A stretch of 10,323 nt of DNA, from assembly GCA_031265015.1 (NCBI GenBank), contig JAISDG010000018.1, forward strand, positions 1-10,323. The letters are read 5' to 3'. The notes beneath the pieces are model-generated. The model was not told the origin of the DNA. It was given only the letters and a program-made list of their open reading frames with translations, and did not search any database. The stretch is from Spirochaetaceae bacterium. GTDB lineage: Bacteria; Spirochaetota; Spirochaetia; Treponematales; Breznakiellaceae. Of the stretch, positions 1-6,321 are shown piece after piece (within the stretch, counting starts at the first letter, position 1; every line of letters begins with the position of its first letter). A program made the translations under genes and the position numbers.

Positions 1-764
1 CCTTCGGGCCCCATGGCAAGATAGCCGCTGGTCGCGTCCATGTCGTGGCCGGTAACAACCGCCGCGTCATCGCTCAGCAGAAAAGCCGTTACCGCGGCAA
101 TTTCTTCCGGTTCCTGCAGTCTCTGGAGCATGTGGTATTCGTTCCAGGCCTGGGGGGTGCTTGCCCAAGTTTTATCCGGCGTGGCCTTGAGTACTTCGTC
201 TGTCTTGACCCACGCGGGGGACAGACAGTTCACCCGGATAAAGGGGGCCAGATCCAGGGCGGCGCAGCGGATAAGCTGCTTCACGGCGCCCTTGGCGGCG
301 TTATAGGTCCAGCGCAGGGGCTGGGCGATATGGCCGGAAATACTGGAAATACAAACCACGGCTCCTTCCTTTTTTTTGCGGTTCTTGGAAAATTCGGCAA
401 TCATCCGGGCGTATGCCGCGGGCCCCGCCATAAAGGTATGGACCCAGTCGTCGTAGGTGGCGTCCATGGCCTTGGCGGTAAAGGGGAACGCGTTGTTCAC
501 CAGAAAATCCAGTTCCCCGAAAAGGGACCGGCCTTTGGAGATGAGCAGTTCGGGAACTTCTTCCCGTTCCATGTCGGCGGGAATAAACTGGACCTTGTCC
601 CCGTATTTTTTTCTGAATTCTTCCAGGGTTTCCCGGCCGGTTTTTTCGCTGCGCCCGCAGAACAGGACCTGTACGCCCTCTTCCAATAGACGCGCCGCAA
701 CGGCCCGGCCTATGCCCCTGGAACCGCCGGTTACCACAGCGGCTTTTCCCTGTAAACCTTTCAT
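1..764 (-). CDS. Short-chain dehydrogenase/reductase (SDR), 3' end beyond window edge
   Basis: Classical NAD(P)-dependent SDR; 254 codons are visible before the window edge and no stop is reached. The dinucleotide-binding motif TGGSRGIG lies at residues 12-19, the NNA motif at 90-92, catalytic Ser at S141, and the YxxxK pair at Y154/K158. The C-terminal region has the usual 'TGHDMD' substrate-side segment. The ATG at 762-764 has a GGAGG (770-774) five bases upstream. In classical SDRs an Asn usually sits three residues before the Gly after beta-strand 4; by my alignment this position is F111. It lies last in the rhamnose-type ABC cluster, after a 124-base gap with hairpins, so it may be read through or expressed separately. 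Substrate unknown: L-rhamnose 1-dehydrogenase is one SDR possibility, and FabG-like or polyol dehydrogenases are alternatives. Family certain, substrate not. Confidence 0.9.
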   Translation of the reverse strand, partial: MKGLQGKAAVVTGGSRGIGRAVAARLLEEGVQVLFCGRSEKTGRETLEEFRKKYGDKVQFIPADMEREEVPELLISKGRSLFGELDFLVNNAFPFTAKAMDATYDDWVHTFMAGPAAYARMIAEFSKNRKKKEGAVVCISSISGHIAQPLRWTYNAAKGAVKQLIRCAALDLAPFIRVNCLSPAWVKTDEVLKATPDKTWASTPQAWNEYHMLQRLQEPEEIAAVTAFLLSDDAAVVTGHDMDATSGYLAMGPE

Positions 765-802
765 GGCTGCCTCCATAACATAAGCTACTAAGAAAAATGA
801 CC

Positions 803-840
803 TGACCACCGTCTCCTCGTTAAAAGGAGCACGGCGGCCA
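803..840 (-). terminator. Probable rho-independent terminator or attenuating hairpin after the binding-protein gene
   Basis: On the minus strand, 840-825 pairs with 817-803 in about 15 base pairs (one bulge, two G-U pairs) around a seven-base loop. Five bases later comes a run of five T (797-793). It lies downstream of the binding-protein stop and upstream of the dehydrogenase start. It may end most transcripts of the ABC operon while allowing some read-through. Confidence 0.5.
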
Positions 841-846
841 GGCCAC

Positions 847-875
847 AGCCGTATCCCTTAAAAGGGGATACGGCT
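847..875 (-). repeat. Perfect 11-bp inverted repeat after the binding-protein stop
   Basis: AGCCGTATCCC (847-857) pairs with its exact reverse complement at 865-875, with a seven-base centre. No T-run follows on either strand, so it is not a classic terminator by itself. It lies 14 bases past the stop of the binding-protein gene and just before the T-tailed hairpin. A role as an mRNA 3'-end stabiliser, which would favour the binding protein over the permeases, is inference. Confidence 0.5.
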
Positions 876-888
876 ACACCGGAAAATG

Positions 889-1932
889 TCAGTACACAAA
901 GTCCTGAAGATTGGTACTGTCAAAGGTTTTGGGTTCTTCCAGAGCCATAATCTGGCCGTTGGGCCGGATTGAGACGGAGCCGTACTTGCCGGCATTGAAA
1001 GAAGCGCCGGGGGCGGGGGTAAAGCCGCCGTTCTTCTCTTCCCAGCACATATAAACAGCCAGGTAACCCTCTTTGGGAGGATCCCAGAGCTGGAATCCGG
1101 GGGAGGTGCCGTCTTCAATATAACCCTTCATCTGGGAGGGAAGCCCCAGGCCGGTAACCTTTACCCTGTCGGCCACTTTGCGGGTCTGGACCACCTGGGT
1201 GGCCGCCGCAATACCGACGGTGGTGGGGCAGATAACCGCTTTGAGGTTGGGGTACTTGTTGAGCAGGGCTTCCATTTCGGTGGTGGATTTTTCGGGCTGA
1301 TCGTCGCCGTATACCACGTCCACCAGGGTCATATTGGCGTACTGGGGATTCTGCAGGGCTGCTCTCATTCCCTCGATCCAGTGGTTCTGATCGGGGGCGC
1401 TGGTGGTAGCCGAAAGAATGGCAATTTCGCCTTCATAGTTGATGTAACCGCCGGCAAGCTCAATCTGGGCGTCGCCGATCTTGTCAAAGTCCACGGGCAT
1501 GATCGCCGCGTCCCGGTGGGTTTCGCTGCCGGGAATATCCTGGTTGATGATGTAGACCCGGACACCCGCGGCCCGGGCATCGTCCAGGGTAGCGTTCAGG
1601 GCGTCTTCGGAGTTGGCCGCCAGGAAAATGGCGAAGGCCTTGTTCTGGACCGCCGCTTCGATGTACTCAATCTGATCGGTGGCGCCGGCGGCCGCGGGAC
1701 CTTCATAGTAGTACTCAAAGTTGCCCGCCCCCAGTTCGGCAATAGCCTGATCAAAGCCGGAGCTTAGGGCGTCAAAGTAGGGATTCCCCATGTTGTTGGG
1801 AATAAAGTAAATTTTGATCACATCGCCGGCGGTTTCGCCGCCGCCCCCGCTTCCCCGGTTCCCGCAGGACAGAAACGCCATAGCCATGGCTAGACACAGC
1901 GCCAGAAGCGCCGCTTTTTTCATCCTTTTCAT
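889..1932 (-). CDS. Periplasmic sugar-binding lipoprotein of an ABC importer (RhaS/LsrB-like)
   Basis: Predicted 347-residue type I periplasmic-binding protein (Peripla_BP_4/RbsB class), the ligand-capture subunit of the adjacent importer. The signal is basic (MKRMKK), then hydrophobic, ending FLSC with Cys at residue 23. A Gly/Ser linker follows, consistent with a lipoprotein under relaxed spirochaetal lipobox rules. The mature fold begins IYFIPNNMGNPYF (41-53). The stretch GLGLPSQMKGYI... LWDPP...GYLA (about 261-292) is typical of RhaS and LsrB. The ATG at 1930-1932 was chosen because GGAGG (1940-1944) lies seven bases upstream; the longer frame from 2001 would put 23 residues before the signal peptide. 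It follows the second permease by 73 bases, a usual spot for a separately boosted binding protein. From recalled LsrB sequences, the AI-2-contacting Lys in 'IPK' is Asn46 here, which argues against canonical AI-2 binding. With the nearby mutarotase, L-rhamnose or a related sugar is favoured. Confidence 0.9.
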   Translation of the reverse strand: MKRMKKAALLALCLAMAMAFLSCGNRGSGGGGETAGDVIKIYFIPNNMGNPYFDALSSGFDQAIAELGAGNFEYYYEGPAAAGATDQIEYIEAAVQNKAFAIFLAANSEDALNATLDDARAAGVRVYIINQDIPGSETHRDAAIMPVDFDKIGDAQIELAGGYINYEGEIAILSATTSAPDQNHWIEGMRAALQNPQYANMTLVDVVYGDDQPEKSTTEMEALLNKYPNLKAVICPTTVGIAAATQVVQTRKVADRVKVTGLGLPSQMKGYIEDGTSPGFQLWDPPKEGYLAVYMCWEEKNGGFTPAPGASFNAGKYGSVSIRPNGQIMALEEPKTFDSTNLQDFVY

Positions 1933-2005
1933 TCTCTTTCCTCCATATCTTGAGTTTATCTTTATCCGGACCATTAACAGATCCGGTAATGCCCTTTTCA
2001 AAAAC

Positions 2006-2989
2006 CTATTTGTCCTTTAATTCCTGCATCAGGGTGTTAATGTTGGGGATGATGATGGACACAAGCAGGATCAGCCCCATCACCGCCATCTGCGCGTCGG
2101 AGGTAATGTGGGCTATAATAAGCCCCGTTTTAAGGATGATTACCAGGATCACCGCGATAAAGGTACCGATAATGCTGCCCCGGCCTCCGTTAATGTCCGC
2201 CCCCCCCAGCAGTACCATGATGACCACTTCAATTTCCATGTTAAGGTTCATGTCGTACCGGACCAGCAAAAGCCGGGACATGGTAGCGAGTCCCGCGATG
2301 CTGGCGATAAATCCCGACAGAACAAACAAAATCATCTTGATTAGTTTTGTATTGACCCCCGAATGGATCGCCGCCTGTTCGTTGGAACCGATGGAAAATA
2401 CCATCCTGCCAAAGCTGGTCCGGTGCAGCGCCAGATAAAAAACCGCCGCCGCGATAAGAAACGCCAGAACCGTAACGGAAAACCGCACGTTCCCCGCCTG
2501 GAAGACCAGCCGCTTGTCGATGCCGTTGAACCATGCGGGAAGGCTCCCCACTCCCTTGTCGCCGATAAGGATCTGGGAAATGCCCCGAATAAGATTCATG
2601 GTGCCGATGGTAACGATCATCGCCGGCAGTCTAAGATAGGCAACCAGGGCTCCGTTCAAAACACCGCACAAAACCCCCGTCAGGACGCCGCAGAGTATCG
2701 CCAGGCCCATGGGCAGTCCCCCATGGTACGCCAGGGCGGCGATGGTGGCGGAACAGCACATGATGGAGGGCACCGAAAGGTCAATCATTCCCGCCACCAC
2801 GATCAATGTCATGGACAGGGCGGTTAAACTCAGTTCCATATACCTGGTGGAAGTACGCAGCAGAAAGCCCAGATCCCGGAAATTTTCCGAGAGGATCATG
2901 CTGATAATAAGTACCGCCACCAGAAGGACAAACGGCACCGTTTCCTGACGCGCCGTCAGCTTCTTGATGTTCGTATATGTCATCCTCAT
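2006..2989 (-). CDS. ABC sugar transporter permease 2 (RbsC/BPD_transp_2 family)
   Basis: 327-residue integral inner-membrane protein with many long hydrophobic segments and a short cytoplasmic N-terminus. The motifs DLSVPSIM (about 70-77), 'LNGALVAYLRLPAMIVTIGT' (about 110-130) and GSN...SGV are typical of ribose/rhamnose/AI-2 permeases. It should form a heterodimeric channel with the preceding permease, driven by the shared ATPase. The ATG (2987-2989) overlaps the upstream TGA as ATGA, and an AAGGA at 2996-3000 lies six bases before it. That points to translational coupling and to this start rather than the ATG two codons later. It may correspond to RhaQ or LsrD; sequence alone does not settle which. 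Confidence 0.93.
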   Translation of the reverse strand: MRMTYTNIKKLTARQETVPFVLLVAVLIISMILSENFRDLGFLLRTSTRYMELSLTALSMTLIVVAGMIDLSVPSIMCCSATIAALAYHGGLPMGLAILCGVLTGVLCGVLNGALVAYLRLPAMIVTIGTMNLIRGISQILIGDKGVGSLPAWFNGIDKRLVFQAGNVRFSVTVLAFLIAAAVFYLALHRTSFGRMVFSIGSNEQAAIHSGVNTKLIKMILFVLSGFIASIAGLATMSRLLLVRYDMNLNMEIEVVIMVLLGGADINGGRGSIIGTFIAVILVIILKTGLIIAHITSDAQMAVMGLILLVSIIIPNINTLMQELKDK

Positions 2990-4002
2990 ACTCTTTCCTT
3001 AAATTCGCGGAGTTTAACTTTCTGCTGATGTTCCGTAACTACCTGATCGATCAACAGGGCGATAACAATAATAAAGCCATAGGAAAAACGCTGCACCGTA
3101 CCGGGAATCCCCACGGTGGAGATCATGGTATTGACGGTTCCCAGGAGCAGGCAGCCCAGGAAAACCCCCGCCACCGATCCCTTTCCGCCGGATACGCTGA
3201 CCCCGCCGATAATGGTGGCGGAGATAACCACAAACTCCAGGCCCGTACCGGTATTGCTGGGGTTTACATACCCGAACCGGGATATGGACATAAGACCCGT
3301 AATACCCGCAAGAAAACCGGTAATGGTAAAGATCAGGAACTCCGTTTTTTTGCAGTTAATGCCCCGCAGGTGGGCGCCTTCCCTGTTGGAACCCACGGCG
3401 TATACTTCCCTGCCAAAGTGGGAATACCGCAGGACAAAGAAAAACAGTGCCGCCACGGCGAAGGCAAAAAGCACCATCCATGGAAAGAGGAATTCCCCCA
3501 GCCAGAGGCCTTCCTGCACCGGCACCTTGATTCCCGCGGGCATTTTATCCGTGGTGATATGGGCGCCCTTGGAAATGATAAACGTAAAGCCCCGGAAGGC
3601 GTTCATGGTTCCCAGGGTAACGATAATGGCGGGGATTTTGATATAGGCCACCAGAAAGCCGTTCAGCGCGCCGCAGAGAGTTCCGATGAGCAGACAGAGC
3701 GCCACCCCCAGCCAGAGGGGTATGCCCGCGTCCCGAAAGAGGATCCCCACCACCATGGCGCTAAAGGCCACCAGGGAGCCGATGGAAAGATCGATGTCCC
3801 GGACGATAACCACCATCATCATTCCCATAGCCATGGTCAGGTTCAGGGGCATCCAGAGAATTACGCTGTTCGCAATGCTGGGAAAGCGGCTGGAAAACAG
3901 ATCCGCCTTTGCAATGCCGCTGACAAGAAAGATAAATACGATAATGCCCAGCGTAACCAGTTCTTTTATGTTGGTATTGATAAACCGTTTAATGCCGTTC
4001 AT
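2986..4002 (-). CDS. ABC sugar transporter permease 1 (RbsC/BPD_transp_2 family)
   Basis: 338-residue polytopic membrane protein with about nine or ten hydrophobic helices and a basic C-terminal tail. Characteristic segments are RDIDLSIGS, ALNGFLVAYIKIPAIIVTLG, YAVGSNREGAHLRGI (the cytoplasmic ATPase-contact loop) and the glycine-rich GGVSVSGGKGS. These place it in the RbsC-like family used for monosaccharides, rhamnose and AI-2. The ATG (4000-4002) overlaps the ATPase stop as ATGA, with AGGAG (4012-4016) nine bases upstream. The two permeases share the architecture but differ clearly in sequence, as expected for a heterodimeric importer (RhaP/RhaQ- or LsrC/LsrD-like). Confidence 0.93.
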   Translation of the reverse strand: MNGIKRFINTNIKELVTLGIIVFIFLVSGIAKADLFSSRFPSIANSVILWMPLNLTMAMGMMMVVIVRDIDLSIGSLVAFSAMVVGILFRDAGIPLWLGVALCLLIGTLCGALNGFLVAYIKIPAIIVTLGTMNAFRGFTFIISKGAHITTDKMPAGIKVPVQEGLWLGEFLFPWMVLFAFAVAALFFFVLRYSHFGREVYAVGSNREGAHLRGINCKKTEFLIFTITGFLAGITGLMSISRFGYVNPSNTGTGLEFVVISATIIGGVSVSGGKGSVAGVFLGCLLLGTVNTMISTVGIPGTVQRFSYGFIIVIALLIDQVVTEHQQKVKLREFKERV

Positions 4003-5513
4003 GAAGCTTCACTCCTCTGCCTGCCGGTGGAAGCCGCGGCCATAATCTTTTGGCCGTCCAGTTCAGCCCGGCTGAATTCGGCAGTAATATTGCCGTCGCA
4101 CATGACATACACCCGGTCGGAAAGCTGCATGATTTCCGGAAGCTCCGAGGAAATCATCAGAATAGCCTTGCCCTGTTTTGCCAGCTCGTTGATAAGCCGG
4201 TATACTTCCATCTTTGCGCCCACGTCAATGCCCCGGGTCGGCTCATCCAGAATCAGTACATCCGATTCGGTCAAAAGCCATTTGGCGATAACCACCTTCT
4301 GCTGGTTTCCGCCGGAGAGCTCCTTAACCCGCTGGTTGTCATTCCTCATTTTGATGTTCAGGTACTTTACATACCGGCTGACCAGTTCCTGTTCCTTTTT
4401 GTTTTGAACAAAGCCAAAACGGCTTGCTATCTTCCGCAGTATGGCAAAGGTAATATTGTATTTGATACTGAAGGCCACCAAAAGGCCCGTCCGGGCCCGG
4501 TCTTCGGACACCATGGCGATTCCCTTTTTCATGGCCATGGCGGGGTTTTTGATCGTAACCTTTTCCCCCTTAATGAAAATTTCCCCCGCCACCGCCGGCT
4601 GGGTTCCAAAAATTGCCGACGCCACCTCGCTCCGGCCCGCCCCCACCAGACCCGCCATGCCGACAATCTCTCCCCGCCGGACCTTGATGCTGATATTCTC
4701 GTAATCCCCGGGATAAGAAAGCCCCCTGGTTTCCAGCACCACATCCCCGATGGGAGCCGTTTCCTTGACAATCAGCTCCTTAAAGGTACGGTTGATCATC
4801 ATGTGGACGATTTTGTCCTGATCCGCCTCTTGGCGGCCGCATTCCCCCACCAGGGAACCGTCCCGCAAAACGGTGATTTTGTCGGAAATCTCCAGAATTT
4901 CATCAAGCCGGTGGCCGATAAACACGATGGCCCTGCCCTGCTCCTTAAGCCGGCGGATCATGCCGAACAAATTCTGCACTTCCCCGTGGGAAAGGGCGGC
5001 GGTCGGTTCGTCCATGATGATCACCCGGGCGTTCTGGGAAAGGGCGCTGGCTATCTCGATCATCTGCTGATCGGCGATGGTCATGCCCCGGACCGGATCC
5101 CGGCTGCGCATGCGGACGTTAAGGCTTTCCAGCAGTTCGTCGGCCTTTTTATGGAGTTCCGGCCAGTTGATAAGCGCCCTGCCCCTGCCCCGGGTATGGC
5201 CCAGGTACAGGTTTTCCGTGACGTTCAAATCCTGGAAGGTAAGGGGTTCCTGGTGAATCAGGGCTATGCCCGCTTCCCGGGCGGCGTGGGGGCTTTTAAA
5301 GGAAACTTCTTTACCGTCCAGCGAGAGGGTGCCGTCCAGAGGGCTGTAAACACCCGCGATAATCTTGACCAGGGTGGATTTTCCCGCCCCGTTTTCCCCC
5401 ACCAGGGCGTGTACCTCTCCGGCATAAATGTCAAAATCCACGGCGTTAAGGACGCGGACACCGCTAAAGGTTTTGCTGATACCTTTTGCTCGAACTATGG
5501 GCTCTCCGGCCAT
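3999..5513 (-). CDS. Sugar ABC transporter ATPase with two nucleotide-binding domains (RbsA/MglA family)
   Basis: 504-residue fused ATPase that powers the two permeases from the cytoplasmic side. Domain 1 has Walker A GENGAGKST (39-47), a degenerate signature MTIADQQ (144-150) and Walker B ending D168-E169-P. Domain 2 has the usual degenerate P-loop GLVGAGRSE (288-296), an intact signature LSGGNQQ (399-405) and Walker B D423-E424-P. One canonical and one degenerate site is normal for this family, so nothing suggests inactivation. The ATG at 5511-5513 has AGGAG (5519-5523) five bases upstream. The mutarotase gene ends 33 bases upstream, across a short GC-rich inverted repeat (5531-5546). The stop overlaps the next gene by four bases. 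The family transports ribose, galactose, rhamnose and AI-2; the ligand is inferred from neighbours. Confidence 0.95.
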   Translation of the reverse strand: MAGEPIVRAKGISKTFSGVRVLNAVDFDIYAGEVHALVGENGAGKSTLVKIIAGVYSPLDGTLSLDGKEVSFKSPHAAREAGIALIHQEPLTFQDLNVTENLYLGHTRGRGRALINWPELHKKADELLESLNVRMRSRDPVRGMTIADQQMIEIASALSQNARVIIMDEPTAALSHGEVQNLFGMIRRLKEQGRAIVFIGHRLDEILEISDKITVLRDGSLVGECGRQEADQDKIVHMMINRTFKELIVKETAPIGDVVLETRGLSYPGDYENISIKVRRGEIVGMAGLVGAGRSEVASAIFGTQPAVAGEIFIKGEKVTIKNPAMAMKKGIAMVSEDRARTGLLVAFSIKYNITFAILRKIASRFGFVQNKKEQELVSRYVKYLNIKMRNDNQRVKELSGGNQQKVVIAKWLLTESDVLILDEPTRGIDVGAKMEVYRLINELAKQGKAILMISSELPEIMQLSDRVYVMCDGNITAEFSRAELDGQKIMAAASTGRQRSEAS

Positions 5514-5546
5514 ATCAACTCCTGTACTGTCCCGGTCCGGGCCGGG

Positions 5547-5870
5547 TTACTTCAGGTAAAAAACTTCCCGCAAATAGTCTACGCCGGTACTGACATCGCC
5601 GTTTTCCAGGCTGACATCCAGCATTTTGGAGGTAATATTGTTCCACCGGATACAGTCCGGATCGTTTACCATCTTGGAAAAGGCTTCATCAATATCGCCG
5701 TCACACTCCAATACGTAAAAAAACTGGTTTCCGTTTTGAAAAATGGAATAATTTTTAAATCCCGCCGCGGAATGGGCTTTCATAATCTCCGGCCAGGGGT
5801 TAAGGTGCATCTGCACGTATTCATCAATACATTCGGGCTTTACCTTCCATGTCCAGGCATATTTAGCCAT
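5547..5870 (-). CDS. rhaM: L-rhamnose mutarotase family protein (RhaM/YiiL)
   Basis: 107-residue protein, the usual length for the RhaM/RhaU (DUF718) family, which interconverts the alpha and beta anomers of L-rhamnose in the cytoplasm. Compared with recalled E. coli RhaM, Tyr18, His22 and the following W26-P27-E28 occupy the same positions (His22 and Tyr18 are active-site residues in that enzyme). The family's ending LREVFYL is present at the C-terminus. E. coli has Asn-Pro directly after the His, whereas this protein has Leu-Asn-Pro, a small local change. The ATG (5868-5870) has GGAGG (5876-5880) five bases upstream and a strong promoter about 50 bases upstream. As first gene of the cluster it is the main evidence that the importer handles rhamnose or a similar 6-deoxy sugar. 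No isomerase, kinase or aldolase is in the window. Confidence 0.88.
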   Translation of the reverse strand: MAKYAWTWKVKPECIDEYVQMHLNPWPEIMKAHSAAGFKNYSIFQNGNQFFYVLECDGDIDEAFSKMVNDPDCIRWNNITSKMLDVSLENGDVSTGVDYLREVFYLK

Positions 5871-5891
5871 CTCGTCCTCCCGCTGGTTATA

Positions 5892-5902
5892 TGGTCATAC
5901 CA
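5892..5902 (-). promoter_or_regulatory. Candidate operator TGGT-N3-ACCA in the leader of the sugar operon
   Basis: The 11 bases at 5892-5902 are a perfect inverted repeat, TGGT/ACCA around a three-base centre. The site lies about 10-20 bases after the predicted transcription start and ahead of the mutarotase RBS. GntR-family repressors often bind TGGT...ACCA palindromes, so sugar-responsive repression is plausible. No regulator gene lies in the window; the assignment is inference. Confidence 0.35.
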
Positions 5903-5918
5903 ATTGCTTCAAAAGATA

Positions 5919-5947
5919 ATTATACCACCAAGCATCCCGAAAGACAA
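5919..5947 (-). promoter_or_regulatory. Sigma70-type promoter of the sugar-import operon
   Basis: Reading the minus strand, TTGTCT (-35, 5947-5942) is followed by exactly 17 bases and then a perfect TATAAT (-10, 5924-5919). Transcription would start near 5912, giving a leader of about 40 bases before the mutarotase ATG. An A/T-rich tract (5951-5964) just upstream of the -35 could act as an UP-like element. This is the best promoter-like site seen in the window. Confidence 0.75.
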
Positions 5948-5969
5948 GTAGAAAATTTTTTTTATCTCT

Positions 5970-5992
5970 GCGGGCCATGCCCGCGCTTTTTT
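5970..5992 (+). terminator. Intrinsic terminator in the plus orientation between hpf and the sugar operon
   Basis: A perfect 6-bp GC stem, GCGGGC (5970-5975) with GCCCGC (5979-5984) and a three-base loop, is followed two bases later by TTTTTT (5987-5992) on the plus strand. Read on the minus strand, the hairpin lacks a following T-run, so it is a poor terminator for hpf. No plus-strand gene precedes it; it may block antisense transcription from the sugar operon side. Confidence 0.5.
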
Positions 5993-6008
5993 GCCGGCCC
6001 GGGAGCCG

Positions 6009-6299
6009 TCAGCGTTTCTCCTTGACCTTCTCCTTTTCTTTGGTGATTTTCTGTTCAAGCTTATCCATCATTTTGTCTACCGCGGGATTAAGCTCAAAAT
6101 CATGTTCCTGTATGTGGACCGAAACGCCCCAGCGAAAATTAACCGTGGCTTCGGCGGTAAAATCCTTGTCCTTGGTCAGGGTAACCAGAAGATCAATAAT
6201 CATGTTCTCCGCGTTGTGGATGCGGGCGATTTTTTTGTCCAGGTATTCCCTGGAATCATCCCTTAAAGTGAAATGTACTGCTTTGATATCGATGTTCAT
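6009..6299 (-). CDS. hpf: Short ribosome hibernation promoting factor (HPF/RaiA family)
   Basis: 96-residue S30AE-domain protein. Members bind the decoding region of the 30S subunit and inactivate or dimerise ribosomes in slow growth. The start MNIDIKAVHFTLRDDSREYL and the following beta-alpha-beta pattern match the short HPF class. The C-terminal dimerisation domain of long HPF is absent, and the protein ends in a Lys/Glu-rich tail (about 80-96). The ATG (6297-6299) has GGAGG (6306-6310) six bases upstream. It begins 22 bases after the rpoN stop, so the two are probably co-transcribed, matching the rpoN-hpf order of many Proteobacteria. The ptsN/hprK genes that often follow elsewhere are missing. 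No clear minus-strand terminator was found before the next promoter. Confidence 0.92.
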   Translation of the reverse strand: MNIDIKAVHFTLRDDSREYLDKKIARIHNAENMIIDLLVTLTKDKDFTAEATVNFRWGVSVHIQEHDFELNPAVDKMMDKLEQKITKEKEKVKEKR

Positions 6300-6321
6300 G
6301 AAATGCCTCCGTTATTTTTTT

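Noticed and set aside
45..689. A 214-codon plus-strand open frame opposite the dehydrogenase
   Set aside because: The minus-strand SDR has all its motifs and a good RBS; the plus frame is its shadow.
1965..1986. Small hairpin (TCCGG/CCGGA) between permease 2 and the binding-protein gene
   Set aside because: Only five base pairs with an 11-base loop and no T-run; could be chance.
1933..2001. Earlier in-frame start of the binding-protein gene
   Set aside because: The 23 extra residues would bury the signal peptide, while the ATG at 1932 has an ideal GGAGG seven bases upstream.
2977..4407. A 476-codon plus-strand open frame opposite permease 1 and the ATPase end
   Set aside because: Antisense to conserved transporter genes, strongly His/Gln/Lys-rich low-quality protein with no domain.
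889..5513. AI-2 (Lsr) uptake operon
   Set aside because: Gene order and families also fit Lsr, but no lsrK/lsrR/lsrF/lsrG gene is present, a rhamnose mutarotase leads the operon, and the LsrB-type Lys is Asn in the binding protein. Not fully excluded.
4050..5951. A 633-codon plus-strand open frame opposite the ABC ATPase and mutarotase genes
   Set aside because: It lies wholly antisense to two clear conserved genes, has no recognisable domain and a composition (His-, Pro- and Gly-rich) typical of shadow frames in GC-rich DNA.
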